Positions 22,878 to 31,707 of a DNA stretch of 64,000 nucleotides are shown here, piece after piece (the first letter of the stretch is position 1; each line of letters starts with the position of its first letter). Origin of the DNA: Bacillus gobiensis. GTDB taxonomy: Bacteria > Bacillota > Bacilli > Bacillales > Bacillaceae. Position numbers and translations under genes: made by a program. The notes under the pieces were generated by a model. It saw nothing but the letters and a program-made list of their open reading frames with translations, searched no databases and had not been told where the DNA came from. The stretch spans positions 2,542,190 through 2,606,189 of the forward strand of contig NZ_CP012600.1 of the NCBI RefSeq assembly GCF_001278705.1. The letters are read 5' to 3'.

Positions 22878-22910
22878 AACAAGGGAAAGGGATGTGTCCC
22901 CTTCCCTTGT
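22878..22910 (-). terminator. stem-loop between gap and pgk (partial terminator)
   Basis: Stem ACAAGGGAAGGG against CCCTTTCCCTTGT, then TTTTC on the minus strand. Since the genes downstream have no clear promoter of their own, it probably attenuates rather than ends transcription. Confidence 0.7.
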
Positions 22911-22955
22911 CCGTTTTCATTATAGCGTTTCTTATGGAAAGAACCAAGTCTTGTC

Positions 22956-23996
<1,041 letters not shown>

Positions 23997-24011
23997 TTAT
24001 ATTGAGGGATT

Positions 24012-25037
24012 CTAGGAATCCCTTAATAACTGTTTTGCGGCCCCTTCATCAGTGACCAATACCGCCGTGTTGCGGTTTTTTTTGAAATATGCTTCAATTG
24101 CCGCTGCTTTGGAAGCCCCTCCGGCCACAGCGATAATATCAGGAAATGAAGGAAGGTCATCGAGCTGAATGCCCACGGAGTGGACTCTGTTGACGACTTC
24201 GCCATCCTGATTGAAATAGTACCCAAAGGCTTCTGCAACTGCATGATTTTGTTCAATCATTTGCATATCCTCTACTGGCGTATTTCTGCGAATTGCCATC
24301 GTCTTAGCATCACCAATTCCATGAATAACCATCGTTGCCGCTTTAATTACGTTTAGCAGCTCTTTAATCGTTGGTTCTTCAATAATAGAATGGTAAGATT
24401 CTGCGCTAAGCTGGCCGGGAACATGCAACAACTTATAGTTCCCCAATGCTTTTTCCGCCATATCGGCACAAATCGTGTTGGCTTGGTTTTTCACATTTTC
24501 TCCAAGCCCGCCTCTTGCCGGTACAAATAAAAGTTTTCGGTTTTTCGGGTCAGGGCTGAGCATGTCTGCAACAGCTGCCATTGTCGTTCCACCCGTTACA
24601 GCGACGATATTTTCTCCTACCCAGCGGTCTTTCATACATGCCGCTGCAGCTCTCCCCATTTCTTTTTTCACCCATGGGGATTGATCACTGTTTCCGGATA
24701 CGATAATGACATTCTCTAGACTTAGCCTCTCCTTTAATTTCATTTCCAAACGGGTAAGTCCTGAAACATCTTTCATCGTTTCTTCAAGGATCGTAAGCAA
24801 GGACGACCCTTCCATCGTCAAAGACATTCCGCTCGGCTTAATATCAAGGAGATCCTGGTCTTTCAGGAATTGCACCTCTGCGCGGAGGACTCGTTCACTA
24901 ATTCCCAGGCTTTGTGCCAGGCTTCTGCGGCCAATCGGTTCAGTAAGCCTAATGTACTGCAGAATTTCATAACGTTTTTGCATGATTTGAAGAAGGTCAG
25001 GCAATAATTTTTTTTGAGCATGAATTAATTGATTCAT
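24012..25037 (-). CDS. cggR: central glycolytic genes repressor CggR
   Basis: A 341-residue SorC/DeoR-type repressor. The N-terminal domain has QIMQKRYEILQYIRLTEPIG and the helix-turn-helix RRSLAQSLGISERVLRAEV. The sugar-phosphate binding domain has VAVTGGTTMAAVADM, VPARGGLGENVKNQA and VHGIGDAKTMA. It represses the gap operon until fructose 1,6-bisphosphate binds. The start is ATG 25037 (MNQLIHAQKKLLPDLL), matching B. subtilis CggR, with AAGGAA upstream. It is the first gene of the operon and controls itself through the operator at 25070-25105. Confidence 0.97.
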   Translation of the reverse strand: MNQLIHAQKKLLPDLLQIMQKRYEILQYIRLTEPIGRRSLAQSLGISERVLRAEVQFLKDQDLLDIKPSGMSLTMEGSSLLTILEETMKDVSGLTRLEMKLKERLSLENVIIVSGNSDQSPWVKKEMGRAAAACMKDRWVGENIVAVTGGTTMAAVADMLSPDPKNRKLLFVPARGGLGENVKNQANTICADMAEKALGNYKLLHVPGQLSAESYHSIIEEPTIKELLNVIKAATMVIHGIGDAKTMAIRRNTPVEDMQMIEQNHAVAEAFGYYFNQDGEVVNRVHSVGIQLDDLPSFPDIIAVAGGASKAAAIEAYFKKNRNTAVLVTDEGAAKQLLRDS

Positions 25038-25069
25038 TTCTTGAACGTTCCTTTCCAAATTCCCTATTG

Positions 25070-25105
25070 GACATAAAATGTCCCAGTATGACTAAAAACG
25101 TCCCA
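25070..25105 (-). promoter_or_regulatory. CggR operator (two tandem half-operators)
   Basis: On the minus strand TGGGAC-N6-AGTC is followed after 4 bases by TGGGAC-N6-TGTC. This is the known GGGAC-N6-TGTC-N4-GGGAC-N6-TGTC pattern of CggR, with one base changed. It lies between the promoter and the cggR start. Confidence 0.88.
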
Positions 25106-25143
25106 CCTTTGCCAAAAAAAAATCTTTCCTTCTTTCAATATCT

Positions 25144-25172
25144 ATTCTAGCAGGAGTTTAAAAAAGATACAA
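25144..25172 (-). promoter_or_regulatory. cggR-gap operon promoter
   Basis: TTGTAT (25167-25172) and TAGAAT (25144-25149) on the minus strand, 17 bp apart, about 40 bp upstream of the CggR operator. Confidence 0.7.
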
Positions 25173-25292
25173 GGTTATTGACTGCTCAATTTCACTTGCA
25201 AAATGCCTGTTTAATTAAGAATATTCCCATTTTCATTATTTGTTAAACGAAAATTTACATTAACTTTAAAAACAGGTATTTGAAATTTCCTA

Positions 25293-26192
25293 TTATTTCT
25301 TACTTGTCATAAATACTTGCTCCAAAAGGGTTCCATTTGGAGTATAAACCTTTTTAAAGCCTGCTTCCTGTAAAATATCGACTAACGAATGATTCGATTC
25401 AGGCAGATTATATGTCATACGATGAATCGATTCGTTTGCCTGGAACACATAATTGATCATATATTTGAGAACTTCTTCTTTATTATGTATGTGTCTGTCA
25501 CATTCACACTGGTACAAGATTATCGATTGCAGATTCCCTTCGCCATTAAATACCCTTCTGTATAAAGCATATCCAAGCACATTTTCCGAAGAATCCTTGA
25601 CAACCAATGATTCTCCATCACGAATATGCTGCCACTGTGTTTGCCATGGAATGGAATCGTTGTAAAGCACAAGTTTGCCGATATCTTTCGGAAGACCATA
25701 TTCGATCGAATAAGCATTTTTGTTTGCATCCTGAAACAAATCCTCTTTTCTCCTCCCTTTCAGCTCAAGAAATAGCAAATGGTCGATTATCTTATACCCG
25801 TACTTTTCATATAATCTAATCGCTTTTTCATTGACACTGAATGCTTCAAGACTGGCAATCTCAACCCCTTCTCTTTCATAAACATCCATGGATTCCTTCA
25901 TTAATTTACTGGCAACTCCCGATTTTCTGTGAGAAGGCGCAACGCTTGTGCCGCCATTCCAAGCCCATTTCTTCCCGTTCATCGTCTTTATGCCATTTAG
26001 GATCAGGCCGACGGGCTCCTCTTCACAGTATGCGACAAACGAATAAGATGGTGAAAGATCTTCTTTTCCGAGACGATGGGTAAACTGGTCAACTGTCATT
26101 TGAGAAGAAGAAAAATAATCCTCGAATCCTTTGTTCCATGCGCTGACAGCATCCGAAAGAGGACATTCGCTTAGTAATTTTATGGTTATCAT
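25293..26192 (-). CDS. GNAT family N-acetyltransferase
   Basis: A 299-residue protein whose N-terminal half is a GNAT domain. The acetyl-CoA loop region is GGTSVAPSHRKSGVASKLMKES, followed by LEAFSVNEKAIRLYEKYGYK, the usual beta-alpha end of the fold. The C-terminal half (about residues 160-299) looks like a second, degenerate GNAT-like domain without an acetyl-CoA loop. The substrate is unknown. It stands alone upstream of cggR in the same direction, with no sign of an operon. The region 25173-25292 between them is A/T-rich and shows nothing else. Confidence 0.82.
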   Translation of the reverse strand: MITIKLLSECPLSDAVSAWNKGFEDYFSSSQMTVDQFTHRLGKEDLSPSYSFVAYCEEEPVGLILNGIKTMNGKKWAWNGGTSVAPSHRKSGVASKLMKESMDVYEREGVEIASLEAFSVNEKAIRLYEKYGYKIIDHLLFLELKGRRKEDLFQDANKNAYSIEYGLPKDIGKLVLYNDSIPWQTQWQHIRDGESLVVKDSSENVLGYALYRRVFNGEGNLQSIILYQCECDRHIHNKEEVLKYMINYVFQANESIHRMTYNLPESNHSLVDILQEAGFKKVYTPNGTLLEQVFMTSKK

Positions 26193-26325
26193 TGTTCATT
26201 AGTCTCCTTGTTTCTTTTTAAGCTCTAATTCTGCAAAAATCCTTTAATTCCTTTTTGAAAGAGTCAAATTACACTTGATCGAGGTATTTGACAACCGTCC
26301 TGTTTGAATTCATTTTTATAAACAA

Positions 26326-26352
26326 GAAAAAACCCTTAAAGTGGGTTTTTTA
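26326..26352 (-). terminator. terminator of the BY-kinase gene
   Basis: Stem AAAAACCC/TGGGTTTTT with TTTTTTC on the minus strand; it overlaps the stop codon region. Confidence 0.75.
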
Positions 26353-27042
26353 ATAAACATACAATTCATTTTTTCTCATTTTTTTATTGTTTAAAAGCGC
26401 GCCTAACAGCTTTCCTTTTGAAGCTTCCAACGCATCCTTCGCTTTTTTTGCATCTTCATTTTTCGTTTTGCTGCTTGCGATCACAAGAATGCTTCCATCG
26501 GTTTGGTTGGCCAGAATTTGCGCATCAGCAACGGCAAGAATGGGCGGTGAGTCGAAAATCACGAGACTGTACCGATCATACGCTTGAACCAGCAGGTCTT
26601 CCATCGCTCTCGAGGATAATAATTCCGCAGGGTTTGGAGGCGTAGGACCGCTTGTCAACAGGTCCAGATTCTCTACGGTGCTTGCTTGTACCGCATTTTC
26701 CAATGTACGTTGCCTCATTAATACGTTCGTTAACCCTATTGAATTATCCAATTGAAACAGGCCGTGGTTTGTTGGCTTTCTCAAGTCACCATCAATTAGC
26801 AGAACCTTTTTTTCCTGTTGGGCAAACACGACAGCGAGATTAGCAGCAATAAATGATTTTCCTTCACTAGAATGTGCTGAAGTAACCAATATGGAACGGA
26901 TATGATCCTCCATTGATGAAAATTCAATATTTGTCCGTATCGTTCTGAATTGCTCCACGATCGGAGATTTCGGCTGAAACATTGCAATAATCGAACGCGG
27001 ATTGTCTTTCGTCATTTTCTTCTTCAGTCTCAAGCCTTTCAC
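26350..27042 (-). CDS. CpsD/CapB family tyrosine-protein kinase (BY-kinase), orphan
   Basis: A 230-residue BY-kinase. Walker A is [16 protein letters not shown], Walker A' is [12 protein letters not shown], and Walker B is [28 protein letters not shown] matches the N-terminal segment of EpsB/YwqD kinases. The C-terminal Tyr cluster is short, only LYVY. Such kinases control polysaccharide synthesis and need a membrane modulator (Wzz-like), but no modulator or polysaccharide genes are visible here. GTG 27042 and TTG 27033 both fit the AGG-rich leader, so the start is uncertain. It is divergent from a SlrR-like regulator with SinR-type boxes in between, which suggests control by the biofilm switch. 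Confidence 0.87.
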   Translation of the reverse strand: MKGLRLKKKMTKDNPRSIIAMFQPKSPIVEQFRTIRTNIEFSSMEDHIRSILVTSAHSSEGKSFIAANLAVVFAQQEKKVLLIDGDLRKPTNHGLFQLDNSIGLTNVLMRQRTLENAVQASTVENLDLLTSGPTPPNPAELLSSRAMEDLLVQAYDRYSLVIFDSPPILAVADAQILANQTDGSILVIASSKTKNEDAKKAKDALEASKGKLLGALLNNKKMRKNELYVY

Positions 27043-27117
27043 CTCATATCAGATGATTTGTTGATTGGATTATAATTTATATTTTTTTTCGTGAAAAAGG
27101 GGAAAATAAGTTGTTTG

Positions 27118-27133
27118 GTTCTTTTTAAAGAAC
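27118..27133. promoter_or_regulatory. SinR-type inverted box
   Basis: GTTCTTT and AAAGAAC face each other across TT. GTTCTYT is the known SinR/SlrR recognition heptamer. The site lies upstream of the BY-kinase -10 (TATAAT on the minus strand, 27069-27074). Confidence 0.6.
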
Positions 27134-27188
27134 AAAAACATTCTTTTTCTTCTATTATCTATCATTCTCTTACAATTTTTAATTTTAT

Positions 27189-27212
27189 AAAGAACATTAA
27201 TTGCTTTATAAT
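27189..27212 (+). promoter_or_regulatory. SinR-type half box and -10 of the SlrR-like gene
   Basis: AAAGAAC (27189-27195) lies in the spacer just ahead of TATAAT (27207-27212). Its position would allow autorepression. Confidence 0.5.
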
Positions 27213-27248
27213 GAACAAAAAGGTTTGTCCTACAGAGGAGATTTGAAG

Positions 27249-27695
27249 ATGATAGGGAAAGTGATTCGAATCTATCGGAGAAGAAAAGGAATATCAATCA
27301 ATCATCTTGCGGAAATATCAGGAGTTTCTAAATCCTATTTAAGCAAGATTGAACGCGGGGTTCATGTCAATCCCTCTGTACAGTTCTTAAAAAAAATCAG
27401 CTCTACCCTGGAAGTAGAACTAAAAGAATTATTTGATGCAGAAACCATTCTTCACAAAAAAAATACAGAGGATGAAGAATGGAGATCCGAACTATTATCT
27501 GCAGTCAAATCAGGAATGGGAAAAGAAGAGCTCATTTCTTTCACCAATCAATTAAAAAACAAGCCCGAAAAACAAATACATACTTCCGCAAGATCGCTTA
27601 TCACTTCGAATCTGGATGAATGGAGAAAGCTAATGATAGAAGCGAGGGAAATTGGTCTTACCGTTGAAGAAGTGAGGCAATTTTTGAAACGGTGA
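27249..27695 (+). CDS. SinR/SlrR-like regulator with a SinI-like C-terminus
   Basis: A 148-residue XRE-family protein. Residues 1-65 are the DNA-binding domain (MIGKVIRIYRRRKGISINHLAE, then SGVSKSYLSKIERG), close to SinR. Residues 75-112 form a SinR-type helical hook (EEWRSELLSAVKSGMGKEEL). Residues 120-148 form a second hook resembling SinI (LDEWRKLMIEAREIGLTVEE). The two-hook plan is that of SlrR, which pairs with SinR. ATG 27249 is supported by GAGGAG 8 bases upstream; earlier in-frame codons lack a site. No separate sinI gene is nearby. It is divergent from the BY-kinase gene, with SinR-type boxes between. Confidence 0.85.
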   Translation: MIGKVIRIYRRRKGISINHLAEISGVSKSYLSKIERGVHVNPSVQFLKKISSTLEVELKELFDAETILHKKNTEDEEWRSELLSAVKSGMGKEELISFTNQLKNKPEKQIHTSARSLITSNLDEWRKLMIEAREIGLTVEEVRQFLKR

Positions 27696-27750
27696 CCTTT
27701 TTTCTGAGAAGGCTAGATAATCAAAATAAATATGGATTGAGAAAATGCTA

Positions 27751-27777
27751 AAAAGCCCTGCCTAGAACAGGACTTTT
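27751..27777. terminator. bidirectional terminator
   Basis: Stem AAAAGCCCTG/CAGGACTTTT between the SlrR-like gene and the convergent ybxH. Confidence 0.78.
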
Positions 27778-27788
27778 GACTAAATATG

Positions 27789-27980
27789 CTATATGTTATG
27801 TTTAAAACAATAATGGTTCACCAATTCTTCTATTTGATCATGGTCAGGAAAATCACTATTGAATTCAAATTGAATCTCCTCGACAAACTTTCCATGATGA
27901 TACACATGAATGGCTCCATTTTGTTTGATTACACTATACTCTGGTTCAAACGTATAGCCATTACGTTCAATGGCGCCCAT
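27789..27980 (-). CDS. ybxH: YbxH-like small protein (DUF5370)
   Basis: A 63-residue protein beginning MGAIERNGYTFEPEYSVIK with HVYHHGKFVEEIQFEF in the middle. It closely resembles YbxH of B. subtilis, which stands next to csgA there, as it does here. No enzyme motif, signal peptide or membrane segment is present. Its function is unknown; by neighbourhood, expression in the forespore is possible. A GGCGGG site precedes ATG 27980. It follows csgA by 18 bases and is probably in the same transcript. Confidence 0.75.
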   Translation of the reverse strand: MGAIERNGYTFEPEYSVIKQNGAIHVYHHGKFVEEIQFEFNSDFPDHDQIEELVNHYCFKHNI

Positions 27981-27998
27981 ACTTATTTCCCGCCTTTC

Positions 27999-28247
27999 TT
28001 AAAACAACAATTCATAAACCTCATTCAATTCCCGGCTTCGTTGATGGTCCTGTTCGTCTTGAGCGTATTTGATTTCTTTTCCCAGCACATGATCCAAAAA
28101 GTCCATCTCTTCATCGTTTAAATCCTTAACGAACTCCTCCTCATTCGAATAATGCTTCGCGAGCATCTTCTTATATATTTTCTGACAGACATCGCTATCC
28201 AAATAATTCGACATTGACTCCCTTAAATATCCTAAGGTCTTATCCAT
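27999..28247 (-). CDS. csgA: sigma-G-dependent spore protein CsgA
   Basis: An 82-residue acidic protein (MDKTLGYLRESMSNYLDSDV at the start, NDEEMDFLDHVLGKEIKYAQ in the middle) that matches CsgA of B. subtilis in length and sequence. That protein is made in the forespore under sigma-G. AAGGAGA lies before ATG 28247. It is followed by ybxH. I could not find a convincing sigma-G promoter upstream. Its presence shows that the organism belongs to the spore-forming Bacillaceae. The molecular role is not known. Confidence 0.82.
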   Translation of the reverse strand: MDKTLGYLRESMSNYLDSDVCQKIYKKMLAKHYSNEEEFVKDLNDEEMDFLDHVLGKEIKYAQDEQDHQRSRELNEVYELLF

Positions 28248-28635
28248 ATCTCAATCTCCTTTCTTCCATCTTTAGCTTGCAGAAAGAAAAGCATTCTATA
28301 CACAAAATTTTTATACACCCCTCCATCAGTTTATATATAAAAACTAGAAAAATTCTCTTATTAAGTGGAATTTTGATACTGGATCTATGTTAGAGTATTT
28401 TGTAAAAAAGTTTGATCATTTTCTTCTATTATTCAATTAATTACGGAACGATCATTCCTCTTCTTATTTTCCCCAATTTATAGTTTCTAATGTCCAATTA
28501 TTGTTTTGAAATTCCTATATATATCTATTAAACTTCTTTTATCCTCTTTTCCATTAACTCTTTAAATTCTCCATAATAAAAAAAGCCCCTTAAGACAGGT
28601 CGTCTTAAAGGACTATTCGGAAATAAATCAGCACA
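28248..28635. other. intergenic region between csgA and the MFS gene
   Basis: About 390 bases without a gene. It holds the MFS terminator at 28588-28611 and, at 28439-28458, a 20-base sequence that matches the TetR operator region (29865-29884) at 17 of 20 bases. Confidence 0.6.
28588..28611 (-). terminator. terminator of the MFS gene
   Basis: Stem CCTTAAGAC/GTCTTAAAGG followed on the minus strand by GGGGCTTTTTTT. Confidence 0.75.
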
Positions 28636-29838
28636 TCATTGTTTTCTGGGAAAGCCATAGCTCTTCGCACTCCACGCTATAATCAACGCAAGAAGCAACA
28701 GAATCACCAGCACTCCTGGAAAAGCCTGTACTCCAACAAGTTCTAACAAGATACCACCCGCAATGCCTCCACCAGCGATTGCTAGATTCCATACTGTGGT
28801 ATTAATAGGCATTACGATATCAACACCTTCTTCACCGCTTGCATCGGCAAGCGCCGTTTGCAACAGCGTAGCGGCACCGCCGAAGGTAAGTCCCCATAAA
28901 GCCACAGACGCATAAACGACTGATGCCGTCGTGGCGCCCGCCCATAGTGCTACGGAAACCAGCGCAAAGCCGAGCAGACTGAGCAATACAAGTATGCGTA
29001 GCTTACGGTCTATTAACAGGCCAACAATCCAGATGGAGACAAGTGCGGCTAAACCAAAGACCAGCAAGACAAGATCGACACGTTCTCCGAGTCCGGAAGG
29101 CTCGAGAAACGGCGCAATATACGTATATAAAATATTGTGTGCCAACATCCAGAATAGCACCACCATGAGAATCGGACGTATGCCGGGCAAAACAAACACC
29201 TGACCGACGGTCATTCTTTGACCTGCAGGCTGCCCAGGATAATCCGGCACCTTCCACAGCACCCATACAATTAAAACAAGAGTCAGAAGAGACATGAGTC
29301 CGAATACTCCGCGCCATCCGATCAGGTCACCGAGCAAGGTGCCGATCGGCACTCCGAATGTGAGAGCAATCGGCGTTCCTACCATTGCGACAGCCAAGGC
29401 ACGCCCTCTTAATGCATCCGGTACCATACGCCGTGCATAACCGGCAATCATCCCCCAAGCAGCACCGGCAGCTACACCGGCGAAAAATCGAGCGATTAGC
29501 GTCAAAGCATAGCTGCTTGACAGGGCGGTAATCGTGTTAAATATGAAAAATCCCGTAATGATGACAAGCAGAAGCGGACGTCGTCGCACCCCTCCGGTAA
29601 ACATGGCGAATGGAATTGCCGCTACAATTGAACCAATAGCATAAGAAGTTACGAGCTGACCAGCCATTCCATTTGTAATATTCAGTCCTTGCGAGATATA
29701 CGGTAGTAAACCGGCTGGAATGGTTTCTGTACAAATACAAATAAAACCTGTCATTGCAAGAGCCAGCAGTGCTAGCCAAGGAAGGCGTGCAGGGATGCTG
29801 GTTGATTTAACAGCACTGGTAGTTGAAAGTTGAGACAA
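28636..29838 (-). CDS. MFS transporter, DHA1 (drug/arabinose efflux) family
   Basis: A 400-residue permease with 12 predicted membrane segments. It has the DHA1 features ETIPAGLLPYISQGLNI in segment 1-2, RFFAGVAAGAAWGMIAGYARRM in segment 4, and the antiporter motif AMVGTPIALTFGVPIGTLLGD in segment 5. It resembles AraJ/YdhP-type exporters of sugars or drugs; the substrate cannot be told. TTG 29838 is the start, with AAGGGGG upstream. It is divergent from a TetR-type regulator, with an inverted repeat between them. The G+C content looks higher than that of the neighbours, and with the TetR gene it may be a transferred pair; that is inference from eye, not a calculation. Confidence 0.88.
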   Translation of the reverse strand: MSQLSTTSAVKSTSIPARLPWLALLALAMTGFICICTETIPAGLLPYISQGLNITNGMAGQLVTSYAIGSIVAAIPFAMFTGGVRRRPLLLVIITGFFIFNTITALSSSYALTLIARFFAGVAAGAAWGMIAGYARRMVPDALRGRALAVAMVGTPIALTFGVPIGTLLGDLIGWRGVFGLMSLLTLVLIVWVLWKVPDYPGQPAGQRMTVGQVFVLPGIRPILMVVLFWMLAHNILYTYIAPFLEPSGLGERVDLVLLVFGLAALVSIWIVGLLIDRKLRILVLLSLLGFALVSVALWAGATTASVVYASVALWGLTFGGAATLLQTALADASGEEGVDIVMPINTTVWNLAIAGGGIAGGILLELVGVQAFPGVLVILLLLALIIAWSAKSYGFPRKQ

Positions 29839-29857
29839 AATATTTCCCCCTTAACGT

Positions 29858-29882
29858 ATTAATCAATTATGGAACGATTAAT
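29858..29882. promoter_or_regulatory. candidate TetR operator
   Basis: ATTAATC (29858-29864) and GATTAAT (29876-29882) form an inverted repeat between the divergent MFS and TetR genes. The core ATGGAACGATTA is partly repeated at 28439-28458. Confidence 0.5.
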
Positions 29883-29963
29883 CCACATATTAAATCTAAA
29901 CGTATTCACTTGTCAAGAACTTTTGGATCGATTAGTATAAAATTAATAAAGGAGGTTATTCTT

Positions 29964-30566
29964 ATGCCACGAACGGGTCGCCCCCGCACATTTAATCGTG
30001 ACGAGGCTGTTGTTGCCGCGATGCTTCTGTTCTGGGAACATGGCTTTGAATCCACTTCACTTGCTCAGTTGCGCGATGCGATGGGAGGTATATCAGCCGC
30101 GAGTTTTTACGCGGCATTCGAATCCAAGGAAGCACTGTTCTGCGAAGCGATGGATAAATATATCTCAACTTATGGACAGGTTTCAGAAAGTTTCAGGGAT
30201 AAAAGCATATCACCAAAAGTGGCAATTGAACGGGGATTACGGAAATCGGCACGGATGCAGACAGAGAAATCCCATCCTCTAGGTTGTCTGTTGGTTTTGT
30301 CCGCTATAACTTGTTCTCCTGAGCAAAAACACATGCAAGATATGCTCTCTGAGGAACGAAAAAGGGTCCGCGGTTGGATAAAAGATTGTATAGAACGGGC
30401 CGTAGCAAATGGTGAGTTGCGCGATTCTACGGATATCCCCATGCTGGTTACCTTGTTTGAAACATTTCTTCGGGGTATTTCTACACAAGCCCGGGACGAT
30501 GTTCCATATGAGGCAATTGACGCAGCCATAACTCAACTGATGAGCGTATGGGATGCATTATCTTAG
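29964..30566 (+). CDS. TetR/AcrR family transcriptional regulator
   Basis: A 200-residue repressor. The N-terminal helix-turn-helix is FNRDEAVVAAMLLFWEHGFE, STSLAQLRDAMGGISAASFYAAF, then ESKEALFCEAMDKY, as in the AcrR group with a C-terminal TetR_C domain. The ligand-binding part has SHPLGCLLVLSAITC and FLRGISTQARD. ATG 29964 (MPRTGRPRTFNRDEA) is chosen because AGGAGG lies 8 bases upstream; the in-frame codon at 29823 lies inside the divergent MFS gene. It most likely represses the MFS exporter and itself. Confidence 0.88.
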   Translation: MPRTGRPRTFNRDEAVVAAMLLFWEHGFESTSLAQLRDAMGGISAASFYAAFESKEALFCEAMDKYISTYGQVSESFRDKSISPKVAIERGLRKSARMQTEKSHPLGCLLVLSAITCSPEQKHMQDMLSEERKRVRGWIKDCIERAVANGELRDSTDIPMLVTLFETFLRGISTQARDDVPYEAIDAAITQLMSVWDALS

Positions 30567-30625
30567 TGATGCGGCACCCGGCTCCGAGATTAACGTCGTT
30601 AGGATTTCTAATCATCGTTGTTAAA

Positions 30626-30665
30626 AAAGGTTCATGGCGAGTGAAGGGAACGTCATGAACCTTTT
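30626..30665 (+). terminator. terminator of the TetR gene
   Basis: Stem AAAGGTTCATG/CATGAACCTTT with a 17-base loop and TTTT at the end. Confidence 0.75.
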
Positions 30666-31032
30666 AATCATTGAAGAACAGGGAATACATAGGAAGGGAA
30701 TCAGTACATTCACTTGTCATTTTGTCATTAATTGGTGTACACTCTTGTTATCTAACAACAAAGTGAATAGTTAATGCCAGGTCATTTACTTCTTTGTTCT
30801 GTACCTATTAAAGATTTTCATAATACTAGACCAATCTATCTTGTCTCTCGTACGGAAAAGATAGGGAGAGCTCTTTTTAAAACACTTATGACCTAAAACA
30901 CACCTTTAGACAATATCTCTAAAAGGGTAAAATAGTGCAACTTTATTTCAAATCCACAATCTAACTCGTGTCCATACATCTATACTAACTCCATACAATC
31001 AATACAATTTCATAAAGATAAGGAGATTTTAT
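30666..31032. other. intergenic region before the acetyltransferase gene
   Basis: About 370 bases without a gene. A small palindrome TTGTTA-TC-TAACAA lies at 30745-30758; nothing else can be named. Confidence 0.4.
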
Positions 31033-31560
31033 ATGGTTGAAAAACAAATAAATCTGCGGTCTTTTGAAACGGAAGATATTAAGGAGCTCCATCGGTGGTC
31101 AAATGATCCAGCTTCAATCTTAATGGTCGGTCGAACTCCGCAAACTTTTGAGCAAGTTGAAAAGCATGTAGAGAAAAAAAGACAAAACGGAGATGTTTTG
31201 TTTGCTGTTGAAAATGAAGAAAATAAACTAATAGGATGGGTCTTTCTTCAAAATATTGAGCATGAGCATGGAAGAGCCGGCATTGGTATTCTTCTTGCCC
31301 CTGAAGCTCGAGGTCAAGGCTATGGTAAATATGTGATGGAGAAAGCGATTGATATTGGATTTAATCAATTTCGATTAAATAAAATCTATTTAACTACAAG
31401 AGGCATTAACAAACAGGCTATTTCACTTTACGAAAAGATCGGATTTGTTGTAGAGGGAAAGTTAAGAAAACATGCTTATGTAGATGGAAGTTACTATGAT
31501 ACATACTTTATGGGGATTTTACGATCTGAATGGGAACAAAGAAATAATGAAATTGATTAA
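31033..31560 (+). CDS. GNAT family N-acetyltransferase (RimJ/RimL type)
   Basis: A 175-residue acetyltransferase. LRSFETEDIKELHRWSNDP at the N-terminus is typical of the RimJ/RimL/SpeG group. The acetyl-CoA binding loop is LLAPEARGQGYGKYVMEKAI, and NKQAISLYEKIGFVVEGKLRKHAYVDG closes the fold. The substrate may be a ribosomal protein, a polyamine or an antibiotic, which the sequence does not decide. AAGGAGA precedes ATG 31033. It is a single gene with its own terminator, next to a tRNA gene on the other strand. Confidence 0.87.
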   Translation: MVEKQINLRSFETEDIKELHRWSNDPASILMVGRTPQTFEQVEKHVEKKRQNGDVLFAVENEENKLIGWVFLQNIEHEHGRAGIGILLAPEARGQGYGKYVMEKAIDIGFNQFRLNKIYLTTRGINKQAISLYEKIGFVVEGKLRKHAYVDGSYYDTYFMGILRSEWEQRNNEID

Positions 31561-31580
31561 ACACGAAAAAATCCATAAAA

Positions 31581-31616
31581 ATAGCAAGGGGTGCATATCG
31601 CTTAACCCCTTGCTAT
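31581..31616. terminator. bidirectional terminator
   Basis: Stem ATAGCAAGGGGT/ACCCCTTGCTAT (11 of 12 pairs) between the acetyltransferase gene and the convergent tRNA-Arg. Confidence 0.8.
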
Positions 31617-31631
31617 CATTGACTTTTAAGA

Positions 31632-31707
31632 CGCGCTCGGAGGGATTCGAACCCCCGGCAGACGTGGTACCGGAAACCACCGCTCTATCCAACTGAGCTA
31701 CGAGCGC
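31632..31707 (-). tRNA. tRNA-Arg (CCG)
   Basis: The minus strand folds as a tRNA: acceptor GCGCTCG/CGAGCGC, D arm GCTCAGTTGGATAGAGC, anticodon stem GTGGT/ACCAC with loop TTCCGGT (anticodon CCG, read codon CGG), and T arm GGGGGTTCGAATCCC. CCA is not encoded. Confidence 0.95.

Noticed and set aside
28248..28340. Sigma-G promoter for csgA
   Set aside because: Candidate boxes such as TGTATA and TATAGAA have the wrong spacing; I could not support a site.
29823..29963. Extended N-terminus of the TetR regulator
   Set aside because: It would overlap the divergent MFS start and control region; the ribosome site supports ATG 29964.
30626..30665. T-box or other riboswitch before the acetyltransferase gene
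   Set aside because: There is only a terminator hairpin; the T-box sequence and specifier structure are absent.
30745..30758. Palindrome TTGTTA-TC-TAACAA as an operator
   Set aside because: It is short, A/T-rich, 275 bases from the next gene, and has no second copy.
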